Shown here piece by piece: positions 7,069 to 13,943 of a DNA stretch of 13,975 bases. Location: positions 1-13,975 of the forward strand of contig JBKDFX010000121.1 of assembly GCA_046336825.1 (NCBI GenBank), written 5' to 3'. Source of the stretch: Ga0074139 sp046336825 (lineage in GTDB: Bacteria > Bdellovibrionota > Bdellovibrionia > Bdellovibrionales > Bdellovibrionaceae). A program made the position numbers and the translations under genes. The stretch's first letter is position 1. Every line of letters starts with the position of its first letter. The notes beneath the pieces are model-generated. The model saw nothing but the letters and a program-made list of their open reading frames with translations. It did not search any database and was not told the origin of the DNA.

Positions 7069-8429
7069 AAGTTCTCATTACGGGTGCCACGGGCCTTATC
7101 GGTCAACAGCTTGGCATTGAACTCGTGAGACAAGGGTACGATCTAGTTGTGGTGTCGAGAAATAAATCACGAGCCCAGTTGAATTTACCTTTCCCTGCTG
7201 AAGTGGTTGAAGGAGATCTTATGCAGGGTCCTTTGGAGCTTCCACAGGATATCACTGCTGTGATTCATTTACTTGGTGAAGGTGTGGCCGACCGCAGGTG
7301 GAGTGAGGAACAAAAGCTACAGATTTTGGATTCTCGAACTAAAAGTTCAAAAAACTTACTCCAATCTTTTAAGAAAATGCCGGCTCTGTGGGTGCAAGCT
7401 TCAGCCATCGGTTTTTATGGAGACCGAGCCGATGAATCCCTTGATGAATCTTCAGAGAAGGGTTCAGGTTTTTTAAGTGATGTCTGTTTGCAGTGGGAAA
7501 GTGCGGCAGAAGAAGCACTTAAAAAAGGAGCTCTTCGTGAAGTGCGAGCACGACTTGGAATTGTGTTGTCCTCACAAGGGGGAGCTTTGGCTAAAATGCT
7601 GACGCCATTTCAAGCTGGCGTTGGGGGTGCATTAGGAAATGGAAAACAGTGGATGAGCTGGATTCATATTCGAGATGCTGTCCGATTGTTTGTAGAATGT
7701 TTAAAAAATGAAAACTACAAAGGCGTTGTTAACTTTGTCAGTCCAGAGCCTTTGACCAATTATGATTTCTCTAAGAGCTTAACGCAGCGCCTCAATCGAT
7801 TTATGGGTCCCCCAGTGCCCGAGCTCGCGCTCAAAGCCCTTTTTGGTGAAATGGCAGTGGTTCTTTTAGCCTCTCAAAAAGTAGTTCCGCAGCAGGCTTT
7901 AAAAAATGGTTTTCAATTTGAGTTTGATGAACTTCAAAAGGCTTTTACGTCCGTGCTTCCGGGAGGTCCCAAAGGCGAACAGTATTTGGAAACTTATCAG
8001 TATATTCCTTTTAAAAGAGAAAAGGTTTTTTCATTTTTCTCAAAAGCTGAAAATTTAGAAAAAATCACGCCTGACTTTTTGCATTTTCGGATCACCAGAT
8101 CTTCAACTCCTCAAATTCAGAAGGGAACTGAAATTGACTATCGATTAAAAATTCATGGATTCCCAGCGGGCTGGAAGACTCTCATTGAAGAGTTTGAGTC
8201 ACCTCGATTTTTTGTCGACACGGCACTTAAAAGTCCTTACCAAAAATGGCATCACACTCACATCTTTGAGGATCTAGGGCCAGGAACATTGGTCATTGAT
8301 CGGGTTCTTTACAAGTTACCTGTGGGCTACCTAGGTTGGTTAGTCGGGGGTGCCTTGGTAAAAAAAGATGTGAATGACATATTTAATTTTAGAAGATCGG
8401 CTGTTCTAAAAGCCCTTCATATCGTTTGA
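7065..8429 (+). CDS. TIGR01777 SDR-type epimerase fused to a C-terminal SRPBCC domain
   Basis: A 454-residue two-domain protein. Residues 1-~300 are an extended short-chain dehydrogenase: nucleotide-binding TGATGLIG (G7, G10, G13), the SAIGFYGD active-site region, then a DUF1731-type end (PELALKALFGEMAVVLLASQKVVPQQALKNGFQF). This is the TIGR01777/YfcH family, sometimes labelled SulA-like or 'cell division inhibitor' from plant and cyanobacterial homologues. Residues ~306-454 are an SRPBCC (START-like, cyclase/dehydrase) domain, beginning YIPFKREKVFSFFSKAENLEKITPDFLHF, a fold that binds hydrophobic ligands. AAGGAG lies seven bases before the ATG, which overlaps the photolyase stop as ATGA. TIGR01777 and SRPBCC proteins often accompany photolyases in light-induced clusters, so a role in light or oxidative stress is plausible. 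The substrate is unknown. Confidence 0.88.
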   Translation: MKVLITGATGLIGQQLGIELVRQGYDLVVVSRNKSRAQLNLPFPAEVVEGDLMQGPLELPQDITAVIHLLGEGVADRRWSEEQKLQILDSRTKSSKNLLQSFKKMPALWVQASAIGFYGDRADESLDESSEKGSGFLSDVCLQWESAAEEALKKGALREVRARLGIVLSSQGGALAKMLTPFQAGVGGALGNGKQWMSWIHIRDAVRLFVECLKNENYKGVVNFVSPEPLTNYDFSKSLTQRLNRFMGPPVPELALKALFGEMAVVLLASQKVVPQQALKNGFQFEFDELQKAFTSVLPGGPKGEQYLETYQYIPFKREKVFSFFSKAENLEKITPDFLHFRITRSSTPQIQKGTEIDYRLKIHGFPAGWKTLIEEFESPRFFVDTALKSPYQKWHHTHIFEDLGPGTLVIDRVLYKLPVGYLGWLVGGALVKKDVNDIFNFRRSAVLKALHIV

Positions 8430-8476
8430 TTTAAATCAGGACTTGCGATTGATAAAAAAAATCGTAGTCTGAACTA

Positions 8477-8884
8477 ATGGATTTGCCTGTTGTTGCTGAG
8501 ATCAAAGGACGAGATCGACTGGAAGTGACCAGTTTGAATCCTTTCAAAATGAAAGTGATTGCCTGTCATTATGTTTTTGATTTTCTCGATCAGCAAAAAA
8601 AACTTTATGGAAACGATTTAAGTCAGTGGCCAATTCCAGAGGGTCACGATCACGCCAGTCTATTGATTAAAGAATTAATTTTAAAATTGAAGGGTCAGTG
8701 GATGCACGTTTATCAGCATGAAGAAGTCTGTCATTGCCGAAATGTCAGTTTGGAGTCCCTTGAACAGGCTATTTTTTTAGGAGCCCATTCTCCTGAAATG
8801 ATCTCTAAATGGACTTCAGCCACTACGGCCTGTGGCACTTGCCGAAGTGATGTGGAAAAGATTTTACACTTTCGCCTAAAATAA
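8477..8884 (+). CDS. BFD-like [2Fe-2S]-binding protein with an unassigned N-terminal half
   Basis: A 135-residue protein. Residues ~80-132 form a BFD-like [2Fe-2S] domain, VCHCRNVSLESLEQAI...TTACGTCRSDVEKIL. The ligand set is C85-x-C87 and C119-x-x-C122, the CxC...CxxC pattern of bacterioferritin-associated ferredoxin and the central domain of NifU. The N-terminal ~75 residues I do not recognise. They contain SLNPFKMKVIACHYVFDFL (C30, H31) and a helix SLLIKELILKLKG. They look loosely like the end of a NifU scaffold domain but lack its full ligand set. A role as a small electron carrier or in Fe-S handling is inferred. The ATG has no visible Shine-Dalgarno, and the gene stands 47 bases after the SDR-SRPBCC gene. 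No bacterioferritin gene is nearby. Confidence 0.78.
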   Translation: MDLPVVAEIKGRDRLEVTSLNPFKMKVIACHYVFDFLDQQKKLYGNDLSQWPIPEGHDHASLLIKELILKLKGQWMHVYQHEEVCHCRNVSLESLEQAIFLGAHSPEMISKWTSATTACGTCRSDVEKILHFRLK

Positions 8885-8946
8885 TTTTTCATTTATAAAT
8901 TTTGAGTCTCAGATTTGCTTGCCTCTTAGATAAGTTGAGGTGAGTT

Positions 8947-9834
8947 ATGATTAAGTTATCTAGAGCAATTGGGTTCTCGATGGTGTTGGGTTTGCTTATA
9001 AGTTTTGAATCTTTTGCAAATCCTGTCGACAAATTAGTTCAATTAAAATCTGAAGCTGGAAACCAAGGATTGACTTATTTGCCACAATTTTTAAACGAGC
9101 GGCTTCTAAATTGCCAATCCTTTGCTAATGATGAGTATAAAAATTGTTTATTTCAAGCCACTCAGCATGCGGAAGAAGTTCTTAAATGTCCCCATTCACA
9201 ATCGCGCTTCGATGAGGGAATCGAGTATGACAATTGGCTATCCCGCGAGACTTTTTTAAAAAATAAGCCCATTGAAATACCAAGCCGACTTCAAGCTAAT
9301 TTTAAAAAGATGATTAAAAGTGCTATTTCCTTCTCACAGTTTTCCATGCCCTTTAAGTTTTCTATCAGTGCTTACGAGAGCCCGCAAAAAAATGCCCATG
9401 CCGCTATTGATGGAAAAATATTTTTTAGTTCAGGACTTTGGAAGATGGACCCTATTCTTAACGATCTGGAACTCGCAGCCGTAGCGGCCCATGAAATGGC
9501 CCATGTGATCATGGGGCACGGTGCAAAGCTTAATTGTATGGCAGTTGAATGGACTCATTCTCATTTGAGTGTGCGTGAAGCCCAGGCCACTTTTATTGAA
9601 GATTTTCGAGGCTCTATCAGATTTGAAATGTGGAGCGAATTCTCTCCACAACTTGAGTACGAAGCGGATCAAGTCGCAATAAAAATTCTAAAAAAATCGG
9701 GATTTGATCCCATTTGGATGTCTCGAGCTCTTGAGAAATTAAGCCCCAAGGGTGGAGGTGGATTTACGAGTGGATCCCATCCCGACCACGAACATCGAAT
9801 TAGGGTCGCTCGTGAAGCTTCAAATCGACTGTGA
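8947..9834 (+). CDS. Secreted M48-family zinc metalloprotease
   Basis: A 295-residue protein with a clear signal peptide, MIKLSRAIGFSMVLGLLISFESFA, likely cleaved before NPVDK, so it is probably periplasmic. The catalytic motif is AAHEMAHVIMGHG (H182, E183, H186), with the third zinc ligand in the ExxxD motif EYEAD (E237, D241). Near the C-terminus, SHPDHEHRI is the substrate-side HPxxxxRI motif usual in M48 proteins. This matches the small periplasmic peptidases related to BepA/YcaL/LoiP, which act in outer-membrane protein quality control, but without the TPR domain of BepA. A GAGG ribosome-binding site lies six bases before the ATG. The 62-base gap upstream holds no terminator that I can see. 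The 3' end overlaps the convergent DHH gene by 15 bases. Confidence 0.9.
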   Translation: MIKLSRAIGFSMVLGLLISFESFANPVDKLVQLKSEAGNQGLTYLPQFLNERLLNCQSFANDEYKNCLFQATQHAEEVLKCPHSQSRFDEGIEYDNWLSRETFLKNKPIEIPSRLQANFKKMIKSAISFSQFSMPFKFSISAYESPQKNAHAAIDGKIFFSSGLWKMDPILNDLELAAVAAHEMAHVIMGHGAKLNCMAVEWTHSHLSVREAQATFIEDFRGSIRFEMWSEFSPQLEYEADQVAIKILKKSGFDPIWMSRALEKLSPKGGGGFTSGSHPDHEHRIRVAREASNRL

Positions 9835-10791
9835 GTTGAGCCAACTTAAAAGATCTGTTTTGAGTTGTAAGAGACTTTGAAATTGAAGAGTGCTTCCAGC
9901 AGCAAAAAGGTGACCTCCGCCGCCCCACTTTTCCGCGAGTGAAAGGACTTCGTGACGACCTTTTGAACGTAAGCTCACTTTCATTTTATTTTCAGTTTCC
10001 TGGCGAAAAAGAGCTGCAATTTCCACATCTCGAACATTCATCATCATATCGACTACGTCTCTTGAAGCTTCGGGATCCACATTGTATTTTTGGAAGTCCA
10101 GGTAAGAAAGTGTAAGGAAGGCGACTTTTCCATTTTGGAAATATTCTATTTCGGATAGGGCTCGAGCTAAAAACCTGAGTTTTTCTGGTGATTGATTACC
10201 AAAAAGATGGCGATGAATTTCGGTGGGATCAAAGGAGTGGTTCATGAGCTCAGCGGCAATTTGATGTGACCTTGGGGATTTTCTTATAAATCGGAACAGC
10301 TGTGTATCGAAAACCAGGCTGGTGTAAAGGCACTGTGCTATTTTTGCGTCGAGTTCAATATTGAGCGATTTGATCAAATCGAAAGTCATCTCTCCAGTGG
10401 ATGCGGCCAAAGTGTTAATGAAGGAACTGTGACCTGGGTGGGGTCCTTTCTCCAAAACGGGGTGATGATCAATGAATAAAACAGGTCCTAGTTTTTGAGC
10501 CCAAGTTCCCAGAGGCTCAATTCTTCTTGAGTCATTGGTATCAAAAGCAATCAGTAAATCGCTGGGTGACAAACTTGTATGGGGTGAAAAAACCTGCACT
10601 TCATGAAATCCAGGTAAAAAAGAATACTTGGTAGGAATTTCATCGACGGTAATAACGCGAGCTTTGATATTTATTTTTTTTAAAGCATGGAAAAAAGCCA
10701 GCATGGCTCCCACACCATCGCCGTCACAGTCTCGGTGAGTGGTGAGGGTCACCAGGCGAGCTTTTTTGATAAATTCAATAAGTTGTTCCAA
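9820..10791 (-). CDS. DHH/DHHA1-family phosphoesterase (NrnA-like oligoribonuclease / pAp phosphatase)
   Basis: A 323-residue cytoplasmic protein with both halves of the NrnA/GdpP-type phosphoesterase. The DHH domain has THRDCDGDGVG (H19, D23, D25), AFDTND, FIDHHPV (D108, H109, H110) and VFDTQLF. The DHHA1 domain ends with GGGGHLFAAGSTL (G290-H294), which binds the substrate's end. Family members degrade 2-5-nt RNAs, pAp or linear cyclic-dinucleotide products; length matches NrnA (~313-320 aa). The usual Pro before the first Asp of the HxxPDxD motif is Cys22. The start is TTG at 10791, supported by AAGGA (TCCTT on the plus strand, 10798-10802) six bases upstream; no ATG or GTG lies sensibly placed. 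Divergent from greA across 130 bases; convergent overlap with the M48 gene. Confidence 0.9.
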   Translation of the reverse strand: MEQLIEFIKKARLVTLTTHRDCDGDGVGAMLAFFHALKKINIKARVITVDEIPTKYSFLPGFHEVQVFSPHTSLSPSDLLIAFDTNDSRRIEPLGTWAQKLGPVLFIDHHPVLEKGPHPGHSSFINTLAASTGEMTFDLIKSLNIELDAKIAQCLYTSLVFDTQLFRFIRKSPRSHQIAAELMNHSFDPTEIHRHLFGNQSPEKLRFLARALSEIEYFQNGKVAFLTLSYLDFQKYNVDPEASRDVVDMMMNVRDVEIAALFRQETENKMKVSLRSKGRHEVLSLAEKWGGGGHLFAAGSTLQFQSLLQLKTDLLSWLNSQSI

Positions 10792-10921
10792 AAAAAGTCC
10801 TTAGCAGAAATAGAGAGTCTCTCAAGCTTAACATTCGTTCGGATTCAGGCAATTGATACTTTGCATTGTTGCTCGACGAAGGGAAAGTTGGTATTCAGGA
10901 AAACTTATTTTGAGGTGAAAA
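10792..10921. promoter_or_regulatory. 130-base divergent intergenic region, DHH gene / greA
   Basis: This is the longest non-coding interval in the window and must hold promoters for both the DHH gene (leftward) and the greA operon (rightward). I see no strong sigma-70 pair. The best rightward guess is a TGG-TATTCA extended -10-like element near 10890. A small perfect inverted repeat (GAGAG-T-CTCTC, 10813-10823) lies on the DHH side and could be an operator or chance. The greA ribosome-binding site GAGGTG is at 10912-10917. Confidence 0.4.
10798..10802 (-). promoter_or_regulatory. Shine-Dalgarno AAGGA deciding a TTG start
   Basis: Read on the minus strand, AAGGA is followed by six bases (five of them T) and then TTG at 10791-10789. 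It supports TTG as the true start of the DHH phosphoesterase gene. Confidence 0.6.
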
Positions 10922-11401
10922 ATGTCTTCTGATAAAATGCCGATGACTCTCCGTGGAAAAGCCCTTTTAGAAGCTGAGCTTAAGCGCCTCATCCACGAGG
11001 AAAGACCAGCTGTCATTCGTGCCATAGAAGAAGCGCGTAGTCATGGCGATATCAGTGAAAATGCCGAGTACGATGCTGCTAAAGATCGTCAGTCCCTGAT
11101 TGAGGGACGTATTGGTGAAATCCAGGGTAAACTGTCCCAAGCTGAAGTCATTGATCCCACACAACTCAAATCAGAAACTGTGGTTTTTGGTGCCCATATC
11201 CATTTGTTAGATCTTGAAACAGAAGATAAAGCTTCCTACCAGATTGTGGGCCTCGATGAGGCAGATGTAAAAAAAGGTCTTATTTCAATTCTTTCACCTC
11301 TAGCACGTGCTGTTATCGGTAAAAAAAAGGGTGACACAGTTGTTGTACAAAGTCCCAAAGGGGATAGGGAATACGAAATTCTTTCTTTTGAATTTAAGTA
11401 A
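10922..11401 (+). CDS. greA: Transcription elongation factor GreA
   Basis: A 159-residue cleavage factor that inserts its coiled coil into the secondary channel of RNA polymerase and stimulates cleavage of backtracked RNA. The N-terminal coiled coil (residues ~12-80) has the tip sequence GDISENAEYDAAKDRQ, with acidic catalytic residues D43 and E46, equivalent to D41 and E44 of E. coli GreA. The C-terminal FKBP-like domain has SYQIVGLDEADVKKGLISILSPLARAVIGKKKGDTVVV. Length is normal (E. coli 158 aa). GAGGTG four bases upstream supports the ATG. ENAEY and the G-x-x-V/I-S-P-L-ARA block distinguish it from GreB only moderately, but the overall sequence reads as GreA. Its TAA shares one base with the ATG of the next gene (TAATG), so the two are coupled. 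Confidence 0.95.
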   Translation: MSSDKMPMTLRGKALLEAELKRLIHEERPAVIRAIEEARSHGDISENAEYDAAKDRQSLIEGRIGEIQGKLSQAEVIDPTQLKSETVVFGAHIHLLDLETEDKASYQIVGLDEADVKKGLISILSPLARAVIGKKKGDTVVVQSPKGDREYEILSFEFK

Positions 11402-13290
11402 TGAAAGTTTTTAAAAAGAAACCCATAGAAAAACTTGTCGCTGAGCAAAACGGAGGGCGGCAATTTTGGATGGGGATTTTTATCTCAGTTTTTTTGGGTT
11501 TTGTTCTCAGAGCCTATTTCAGTCCACAGAATATCCATAATTTTTTAGTTAAGGCCACAGCATCAGTGGGATCTGATGTTCAGATCAGTTGGTCCAATGC
11601 TCGCTTACAATTGCGTGAAGGGCTCTTGCTTCCCAGGTTAGCCCTTGAAATTGAAAACTTTCAATTGGTATCCATTGATCCATGCGCAGGTGAACCCATT
11701 CTGTTTTCAAAAAAAGTAGAAGTTCCCATTCAGATTTTCAATTGGATTTCCAATCAAAAACCCATTCAGTCACTTAACTTGATGGATAGTTTTTTAGAAT
11801 TTAGAACAGCTCTTCAATGTCGACTAGATAAAATAAAAGAAGTTCCACAGCCTAATGCTTCAGTTCAAAAAGCTGTACGAATGAGAGCTAAAAATGAAGT
11901 TCAGAGTCGTCCTCCCTTGGTGCTAAGAGAATTCAATTTTGAAAAAATTAAAATTAGACACCCAAAACTGCCGAGTGATTGGACCATTAATCAATTTGGG
12001 ATTGAGGTCATTGAAAATCAACCTTGGTATGTCACTCTACGAGCTCAGTTTCCCATACCTGAAACAGACAGCGTAGACTCCTTGGTGCAGATATATTCAA
12101 CTTACAAAGAATTCCCTACACCTCGATTCGATATTGATATTAAAGGTCATTGGCGCGAAGGCCATTTTACAGCTAAAGGGAATTGGAATCTGGATCAAAA
12201 AACTTGGAAGCTTCAGTCACAATTTGACCATTTTCCACTTCAATTCCTAAAAATAATTTCTCTAAAAGCGAAAACTCCTTGGAATTGGCCCGATCATCCC
12301 ATGTGGTTTACCTTCAGTTTGGACGCTGAAGATAAAGTGCAGGACCTTTCTCAAACACAGCTTTTACTGCGTGGAGTTCGTATTGAAGGTGATCTGGGCG
12401 AGCTTAAAGTTCCTGATCTACGAATCATTGGTCTTAAGCCTTTAAAAGTGGAACCCTTTGTTTTTCAAGCGGATCAAATCCAATTGGATAAAGTTTTCTC
12501 AAAGCAATTTACATCACAAGCTCCAGTTCAGTCCCTAGGAATTATGACAGGACAAGGTCAATGGATCGCTCAAAACGAGTTTCGATTCTCCGGGGAATTC
12601 AATGATATCAAATTAAAAGCTCCCACTTGGTTATCCAGCCAGCCGCTTTGGAAGGCTAAAGCTGAGTTCCTCAATGCAAATCTGAAAAAAGGAAATTGGG
12701 AGATCTCCACTCAAAGCCTAATGATAGAGGGTGCTCCCTTGGACGGCCGTTGGCTCGTGACAGGTGATCAAGATTTAAAAAGCGGAAAACTGAAGGCACA
12801 AATTAAGCTTGAAAAGTCGCCGCATAAGTTAATACCTGTATTAGATCTATTGGAAGTTCAAAACCTGGATTTAAATACTTTCGTTCAGTGGGATATAGGT
12901 AAAAAAATTAACTGGAGTTTGGACTATAAATTGAGCCGTGCATTTAACAATGAGGTCAATCTTGTTGAAAGCAAAGGTTCTATAAAATCAAAGAATTATG
13001 GATGGGATTTCAAAGGCCAATTTCAAAGTGGCTCCATAATTCGTCCAACTCAATTAATTCGGAATTGGAAATTTTCTGATGATACTTGGCCGCTGGATTT
13101 GGGTTTGTCTCAATTTTCAATAAATTCTAAAGAAGGATTACACAGTTGGAAGTGGGCAGGACCAAAGCTCAATTTTGAAGGTCAGCTTAAAGAGGACGAA
13201 CAATTGGAGGGTACAATTAAAATTAAAAATCAAACCTTCCGCTACAGCAGAGTCCAAAAAGAAGAACCTATCACTCTTGTCCCAAACTAG
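11401..13290 (+). CDS. AsmA-like membrane-anchored periplasmic protein (function unknown)
   Basis: A 629-residue protein with a basic N-terminus (KVFKKKPIEK), one membrane helix at about residues 22-38 (FWMGIFISVFLGFVLRAYF), then a long beta-strand-rich region with no further membrane segment. The part just after the helix, SVGSDVQISWSNARLQLREGLLLPRLALEIENFQLV, follows the AsmA/TamB-type start, where a strand pair precedes repeated 'ALEIENF'-like strands. Later strands alternate polar and hydrophobic residues through to the C-terminus. AsmA-like proteins span the periplasm and are linked to lipid transport and outer-membrane integrity; here that is inference from shape. Only two cysteines occur, C95 and C140, suggesting a disulfide if periplasmic. 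The ATG overlaps the greA stop by one base without a strong Shine-Dalgarno. The 3' end overlaps the next convergent gene by 20 bases. Confidence 0.7.
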   Translation: MKVFKKKPIEKLVAEQNGGRQFWMGIFISVFLGFVLRAYFSPQNIHNFLVKATASVGSDVQISWSNARLQLREGLLLPRLALEIENFQLVSIDPCAGEPILFSKKVEVPIQIFNWISNQKPIQSLNLMDSFLEFRTALQCRLDKIKEVPQPNASVQKAVRMRAKNEVQSRPPLVLREFNFEKIKIRHPKLPSDWTINQFGIEVIENQPWYVTLRAQFPIPETDSVDSLVQIYSTYKEFPTPRFDIDIKGHWREGHFTAKGNWNLDQKTWKLQSQFDHFPLQFLKIISLKAKTPWNWPDHPMWFTFSLDAEDKVQDLSQTQLLLRGVRIEGDLGELKVPDLRIIGLKPLKVEPFVFQADQIQLDKVFSKQFTSQAPVQSLGIMTGQGQWIAQNEFRFSGEFNDIKLKAPTWLSSQPLWKAKAEFLNANLKKGNWEISTQSLMIEGAPLDGRWLVTGDQDLKSGKLKAQIKLEKSPHKLIPVLDLLEVQNLDLNTFVQWDIGKKINWSLDYKLSRAFNNEVNLVESKGSIKSKNYGWDFKGQFQSGSIIRPTQLIRNWKFSDDTWPLDLGLSQFSINSKEGLHSWKWAGPKLNFEGQLKEDEQLEGTIKIKNQTFRYSRVQKEEPITLVPN

Positions 13291-13795
13291 GGTCCGTCAT
13301 TTCTAAATTTTCAATTTGACCTGTGATTTCATTAACCTCTGCTTTTTGAATTATTTTTTTTGGTTTTAAGTTGGATATTTTTACGTTTTTTTTGAAGTTC
13401 TGTTCTTTACTTTTTAAAGCTGATTTGACGCTTGTGTTTGATTTTTTGATCACATTTTTTTGAGCAGGTTTTAAAACAACAGTGGGTTCACTGATGGCCT
13501 CAGAGTAGGGAGCCGTGGTTGGCTCAAAGTCTTCATTTGTTCCATCGGAGGTTTTTGAATTATCACTTAGACGATGAATTCGGTTTTCATAATCATTTTT
13601 AAGTTGAAGGGCACGAGCTTGGTACTCATTTTTAAGTTGTTCTATTTGTTCAGATTTTTTTTCTGATAAACAGATATCATAGGTTTTTAGGGCTACGGAC
13701 TTTGCCTCTTGCAAACACTGATTCTCAATTTCTGAGCTGTTGGCATTCAAAGCTAAAAAAAATGGGAAAAGAAATATGATATATTTATTCGACAT
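13271..13795 (-). CDS. Small secreted coiled-coil, lysine-rich protein of unknown function
   Basis: I do not recognise this family. From the ATG at 13795 it is a 174-residue protein with a signal peptide, MSNKYIIFLFPFFLALNANS, then two cysteines 15 residues apart (C27, C42). A heptad-like charged helix follows (KKSEQIEQLKNEYQARALQLKNDYENRIHRL when read on, residues ~45-75). Next come a Ser/Thr/Glu-rich linker and a lysine-rich disordered part (KPAQKNVIKKS, KPKKIIQKAE). The frame is open upstream to another ATG at 13894, which would add 33 Ser-rich residues and bury the signal peptide; I prefer 13795 because of the signal peptide. Neither start has a strong Shine-Dalgarno. A periplasmic structural or adaptor role is only a guess. 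The gene overlaps the convergent AsmA-like gene by 20 bases. Confidence 0.65.
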   Translation of the reverse strand: MSNKYIIFLFPFFLALNANSSEIENQCLQEAKSVALKTYDICLSEKKSEQIEQLKNEYQARALQLKNDYENRIHRLSDNSKTSDGTNEDFEPTTAPYSEAISEPTVVLKPAQKNVIKKSNTSVKSALKSKEQNFKKNVKISNLKPKKIIQKAEVNEITGQIENLEMTDPSLGQE

Positions 13796-13831
13796 TGACG
13801 AATCATAAACGACACCATTTTTTATCGCGAT

Positions 13832-13841
13832 TCGAATTCGA
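13832..13841. repeat. 10-bp perfect palindrome TCGAATTCGA
   Basis: It lies 37 bases upstream of the preferred ATG of the secreted coiled-coil protein, within the leader if 13795 is the true start and within coding sequence if 13894 is. It could be an operator half-site pair, or chance. Confidence 0.3.
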
Positions 13842-13909
13842 GAAGATGAAAAATGGGAAGACTTGTCTAAATGATAAACACTTGATTCGCTCATTCTCTT
13901 TTTCGTGGG

Positions 13910-13918
13910 TTATCCACA
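13910..13918 (+). promoter_or_regulatory. Sequence matching the DnaA-box consensus (TTATCCACA)
   Basis: TTATCCACA matches the strict high-affinity E. coli DnaA-box sequence in all nine bases. It lies upstream of the secreted coiled-coil gene. I see no second box within the window and no dnaA, dnaN, rpmH or AT-rich unwinding array, so this is not an origin on present evidence. A single box may be a DnaA-titration or regulatory site. Confidence 0.4.
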
Positions 13919-13920
13919 TT

Positions 13921-13943
13921 CGCTATAAAGCCAGTTTAATGCG
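13921..13943. repeat. Imperfect inverted repeat (hairpin) next to the DnaA box
   Basis: CGC-ta-TAAA / gccag / TTTA-at-GCG: two arms of nine bases with seven pairs, a symmetrical 2-base internal mismatch and a 5-base loop. It is not followed by a T-run on either strand, so it is not a typical terminator; its location suggests an operator or regulatory element. Confidence 0.4.

Noticed and set aside
8446..8464. Small hairpin CGATT / AATCG between the SDR-SRPBCC and BFD genes
   Set aside because: Five-pair AT-rich stem with a 9-base loop and no following T-run on the plus strand; too weak for a terminator.
10687..10932. Plus-strand open frame across the DHH gene start and the intergenic region
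   Set aside because: It overlaps the well-supported DHH and GreA genes, with no domain or ribosome-binding site.
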